Assembly: GCA_002435835.1 (NCBI GenBank)
Contig: DIVM01000039.1
Location: forward strand, 1 to 16,304
DNA: 16,304 nucleotides
Origin: Firmicutes bacterium UBA6132
GTDB lineage: Bacteria; Bacillota_A; Clostridia; Tissierellales; Sedimentibacteraceae
Direction: 5' to 3'
Under the pieces are notes generated by a model, which worked only from the letters and a program-made list of their open reading frames with translations, had not been told where the DNA came from and made no database searches. Both the position numbers and the translations under genes were made by a program. Below are positions 13,773 through 16,304 of this stretch, one piece after another (position 1 is the stretch's first letter; each line of letters begins with the position of its first letter).

Positions 13773-14519
13773 TTATTTTACCTCCTCAAAATCCCTAAAA
13801 TTTTGCAAAGGATAGTATGGTATCATATTTTCTTCAAGCCAATTTAATGCTTTAACAGGTGTTAAACCCCAGTTAGTTGGGCATGTGGACAATACTTCAA
13901 CAATGGAAAACCCTTTGCCTTCTATTTGACATTCAAACGCTCTTTTAATAGCTTTTTTTGCTTTTCTTATATTTGCTGGATTGTTTACTGCAACTCTTTC
14001 AACAAATTTAGCTCCATCTATTGTTGCAAACATTTCTGACATTTTTAATGGCTTACCACAAAGAGACTCATCCCTACCAAATGGAGCTGTTGTTGCCTTT
14101 TGACCTATTAGCGTAGTAGGAGCCATTTGTCCTCCTGTCATACCATATATTGCATTGTTTATAAATATCGTAGTTATTTTTTCTCCCCTATGTGCTGCGT
14201 GAATTATTTCAGCAGTACCTATGGATGCTAAATCTCCATCACCTTGATACGTAAAAACAAAATTATTAGGTAATACCCTTTTAATTCCTGTTGCTACAGC
14301 TGGAGCTCTTCCATGAGCAGCTTCCTGCATATCACAGCTAAAATAATTATAAGATAAGACCGAACAACCTACAGGAGCAACTCCTATAGCATTTTCTAAT
14401 AAATTTAACTCTACTAAACATTCTGCAACTAATTTATGAACTACCCCATGGGTGCAACCAGGGCAATAATGAGTTTGAGCATCTGATAACCCTTTAGATT
14501 TTTCATATACTATTGTCAT
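13773..14519 (-). CDS. vorA: 2-oxoacid:ferredoxin oxidoreductase, beta subunit (thiamine diphosphate)
   Basis: A 248-residue TPP-binding subunit. Visible are the CPGC motif (Cys19 and Cys22) near the N-terminus and Cys52, which with a further cysteine bind a [4Fe-4S] cluster in this family, and the TPP/Mg motif GDGDLASIGTAE at 93-104 continuing to NNAIYGMTGGQ at 121-131. Length fits the short beta subunits of VOR/KOR, not pyruvate oxidoreductase. The start ATG overlaps the alpha stop (ATGA) with a strong GGAGGTG, so alpha and beta are coupled. It could equally be named KorB; branched-chain 2-oxoacids are favoured only because the alpha subunit looks VorB-like and the locus is that of an amino-acid fermenter. 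Confidence 0.93.
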   Translation of the reverse strand: MTIVYEKSKGLSDAQTHYCPGCTHGVVHKLVAECLVELNLLENAIGVAPVGCSVLSYNYFSCDMQEAAHGRAPAVATGIKRVLPNNFVFTYQGDGDLASIGTAEIIHAAHRGEKITTIFINNAIYGMTGGQMAPTTLIGQKATTAPFGRDESLCGKPLKMSEMFATIDGAKFVERVAVNNPANIRKAKKAIKRAFECQIEGKGFSIVEVLSTCPTNWGLTPVKALNWLEENMIPYYPLQNFRDFEEVK

Positions 14520-15580
14520 TGTTTTGCACCTCCTGCAATTTTTTCTATATCATTTAATATACTTACTGGAGTAGGAATCATTCCTCCAGCTCTTCCATTA
14601 AAATATACAGGAAATTTTCCTTCTACTGCAATTTTTACATCATCAATCATTTGTCCTAAGCTCATTTCAACAGTTAAAATTCCTTTTGCATTTGGATTAA
14701 TTTTTTTAAATATTTCATATGGATATGGCCATAAAGTTATTGGTCTTATTAAACCAACTTTTATTCCTTTTTTCGCACTTATTTTAATTGCATTTTTTAC
14801 TATTCTTGATGTTGTTCCATATGCTACACAAACAACATCAGCATCTTCTATATCATATGCTTCATATAAAACTTCTTTTTCTTCTATTTCTTTATATTTT
14901 TTTTCTAATTTTAAATTATGTTGCTCTAAAAGTTCTGATTCTAAATACAATGAATTAATTATATTGTGTTTTCTTTTTCCTTTTGTACCTGTTGTAGCCC
15001 AGTCTTTTTCTGGTAATTCTATATTTTTTCTTTCTTTAAATTCTACAGCTTCCATCATTTGACCAATCATACCATCTGCAGCAATCAAAATGGGAATTCT
15101 ATATAGGTCAGCTTTATCAAATGCCTCCATTACATAATCAACTGTTTCTTGTACACTTGCTGGAGCATATACAATAGTTCTGTAATCACCATTTCCTCCG
15201 CCCCTTGTACTTTGATAATAATCAGCTTGACTTGGTTGAATACTTCCAAGCCCTGGCCCACCCCTCATCATATTTACTATAACACATGGAAGTTCAGCAC
15301 CTGCACAATATGATATACCTTCTTGTTTAAGTGCTATGCCTGGACTTGAAGAACCTGTCATAACTCTTGCTCCAGTGCCTGCTGCACCATAAACCATATT
15401 TATAGCTGCAATTTCACTTTCTGCCTGAAGAAAAACTCCACCTACTTCAGGTAATGCTTTTGACATATATTCAGGAAGTTCACTTTGAGGAGTTATGGGA
15501 TATCCAAAAAAATATTTACATCCTGCTTTAATAGCAGCAGCTCCTACAGCTTCATTACCTTTCATTAATACTTTAGCCAT
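14516..15580 (-). CDS. vorB: 2-oxoacid:ferredoxin oxidoreductase, alpha subunit (VorB-like)
   Basis: A 354-residue alpha subunit carrying the pyrimidine-binding domain (GYPITPQSELPEYM at about 25-38; SGSSPGIAL-like TGSSSPGIALKQEG near 75-88; MRGGPGLGSIQPSQADY near 105-121) and a C-terminal transketolase-like domain from about residue 225. A charged helical stretch at about 200-225 joins them. Length and motifs match proteins named VorB (3-methyl-2-oxobutanoate dehydrogenase, ferredoxin) in Clostridia, which make isobutyryl-, isovaleryl- or 2-methylbutyryl-CoA from transaminated Val, Leu and Ile. 2-Oxoglutarate remains possible. The ATG at 15580 follows AAGGAGGTTATT and lies 10 bases after the delta gene. 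It would supply reduced ferredoxin to the oxidative branch of Stickland metabolism. Confidence 0.93.
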   Translation of the reverse strand: MAKVLMKGNEAVGAAAIKAGCKYFFGYPITPQSELPEYMSKALPEVGGVFLQAESEIAAINMVYGAAGTGARVMTGSSSPGIALKQEGISYCAGAELPCVIVNMMRGGPGLGSIQPSQADYYQSTRGGGNGDYRTIVYAPASVQETVDYVMEAFDKADLYRIPILIAADGMIGQMMEAVEFKERKNIELPEKDWATTGTKGKRKHNIINSLYLESELLEQHNLKLEKKYKEIEEKEVLYEAYDIEDADVVCVAYGTTSRIVKNAIKISAKKGIKVGLIRPITLWPYPYEIFKKINPNAKGILTVEMSLGQMIDDVKIAVEGKFPVYFNGRAGGMIPTPVSILNDIEKIAGGAKQ

Positions 15581-15590
15581 AATAACCTCC

Positions 15591-15806
15591 TTATAATCTT
15601 TCTACTGTAATTGCTGAATCCGGGCACATAATAGCACAATTACCACAAGCTATGCACTTTTCCATATCAGTAATATTCGCAGGATTATAACCTTTAGAAT
15701 TTATTTTATCGTTTTGTAAACTTATAATTTTCTTAGGACATACATAAACACATAACTCACAACCCTTACATACTTCTTCATTAAATGTAACTTTACCTTT
15801 TGCCAT
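15591..15806 (-). CDS. vorD: 2-oxoacid:ferredoxin oxidoreductase, delta subunit (2[4Fe-4S] ferredoxin)
   Basis: A 71-residue ferredoxin-like subunit that carries electrons from the TPP site to free ferredoxin. Two clusters are indicated: Cys13, 16, 19 and 23 (CKGCELCVYVC), and Cys51, 54, 57 and 61 (CIACGNCAIMC), each followed by proline, the classical bacterial pattern. The ATG at 15806 is preferred to one four codons upstream, because the GGAGG lies between them. It is 10 bases before the alpha gene and 27 after the P-loop gene. Free-standing ferredoxins share this motif; position next to alpha, beta and gamma makes it the delta subunit. Confidence 0.93.
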   Translation of the reverse strand: MAKGKVTFNEEVCKGCELCVYVCPKKIISLQNDKINSKGYNPANITDMEKCIACGNCAIMCPDSAITVERL

Positions 15807-15833
15807 GATAACCTCCATAAATAAATACTAAAA

Positions 15834-16304
15834 CTAACTCATCCAATCTTCTCTCATATAAAGATTTATTGGAAATAATTTTTCTATTATTTCTTTGTTT
15901 TTAATTTTTTGTGAAATATTTTGTATAACTACTTCATACATAATAGGTAAATCAGTATGTAGAGAAACTTCCCTACATAATTCATGTCCCATTTCCACAT
16001 CTCTAACACTTGTCTCTTTTAATAAATGTGTGTTATTTATTAATCCTGTAACATTTAAATTAGATGTTTTTTCTATAGCTTTTATATAATTTATTACATT
16101 TTCTTTATTTTGTGTCTCAGGTCTATTTCCGTTTACAACAAAAAATAAATCATATTCACTTTTTTTAATAATTTCAGAAAAACGAGCAATCACTCTTGCA
16201 CCTACAGGGTCTCCTCCAATATCCAATATTGCAATTGTATTTTTATTTTGTATAATTCCTATAACTTCAGCTGATATGGCAGGCAATTCAAGAGTTTGAT
16301 TTTT
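15834..16304 (-). CDS. P-loop (MinD/ParA-like) nucleotide-binding protein, C-terminal part, cut by window edge
   Basis: The frame is open to the window edge, so the N-terminus with any Walker A motif is missing; a TTG at 16286 is probably internal (it is read as Leu after N-Q-T-L-E). About 156 residues are visible. IAILDIGGDPVGARV looks like the Walker B strand and following loop of SIMIBI-class ATPases (MinD/ParA/CobQ-like). VVNGNRPETQ and VTGLINNTHLLKETS look like the base-recognition region and the strand after it. No membrane segment is seen. It is the gene just before the oxidoreductase subunits, 27 bases away, and probably shares their transcript. A role in maturation or regulation of that enzyme is possible but not shown. 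Confidence 0.75.
   Translation of the reverse strand, partial: KNQTLELPAISAEVIGIIQNKNTIAILDIGGDPVGARVIARFSEIIKKSEYDLFFVVNGNRPETQNKENVINYIKAIEKTSNLNVTGLINNTHLLKETSVRDVEMGHELCREVSLHTDLPIMYEVVIQNISQKIKNKEIIEKLFPINLYMREDWMS

Noticed and set aside
1..16304. CRISPR arrays, insertion sequences, rRNA or tRNA genes
   Set aside because: Looked for regularly spaced direct repeats, transposase-like proteins and conserved RNA motifs and saw none; the only structured RNA recognised is the glycine riboswitch.

Overview
This is an AT-rich stretch from an anaerobic, amino-acid-fermenting Firmicute of the Clostridia/Tissierellia type. That placement rests on a complete selenocysteine-dependent glycine reductase (grd) locus, a 2-oxoacid:ferredoxin oxidoreductase operon, strong GGAGG ribosome binding sites and low GC; no finer taxonomy can be read from it. 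Every convincing gene is on the minus strand, so transcription runs from high to low coordinates.

Region by region, in the direction of transcription. (1) 16304-13200: the C-terminal part of a P-loop (MinD/ParA-like) protein cut by the window edge, then the delta (ferredoxin), alpha, beta and gamma subunits of a VOR/KOR-type 2-oxoacid:ferredoxin oxidoreductase. The operon closes with an intrinsic terminator whose 5' arm lies inside the last codons of the gamma gene. (2) 13093-8930: a housekeeping cluster of queG, a DUF503 (YlxP-like) gene, nth, trmL and a Na/Pi-cotransporter/PhoU-domain protein. (3) 8898-8625: a sigma-A-like promoter, a tandem glycine riboswitch and an intrinsic terminator whose stem shares bases with P1 of the second aptamer. 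This is the leader of the grd locus. (4) 8539-658: grdX, grdE, grdB (in-frame UGA = Sec348), then after an intergenic region with a long inverted repeat, trxB, trxA, grdA (in-frame UGA = Sec44), a 15-bp perfect hairpin, grdC and grdD. (5) 657-1: a control region with a perfect 24-bp palindrome, an extended -10 promoter and a second long inverted repeat, then a NuoE/HymA-like [2Fe-2S] subunit and the first five codons of the next gene, probably NuoF-like.

How it works together: glycine is sensed by the riboswitch, which lets transcription pass into grd. GrdE (Cys242, pyruvoyl precursor) and GrdB (Sec348) bind and activate glycine. GrdA (Sec44) carries the carboxymethyl group as a selenoether. 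GrdC/GrdD (Cys358) release acetyl phosphate, which can yield ATP through acetate kinase. TrxB/TrxA, with an atypical CAPC active site, re-reduce GrdA. The 2-oxoacid oxidoreductase upstream and the NADH-dehydrogenase/hydrogenase-type subunit downstream fit the oxidative and electron-handling sides of Stickland fermentation. Both selenoprotein genes would be broken by a standard gene caller and are given here as full-length read-through coding regions (434 and 157 residues).

I see no CRISPR array, insertion sequence, rRNA or tRNA gene. I did not find an undescribed enzyme system. The least explained features are the non-coding structures: the palindrome/promoter at 600-635, the inverted repeats at 535-598 and 5385-5490, and the hairpin at 3435-3466.
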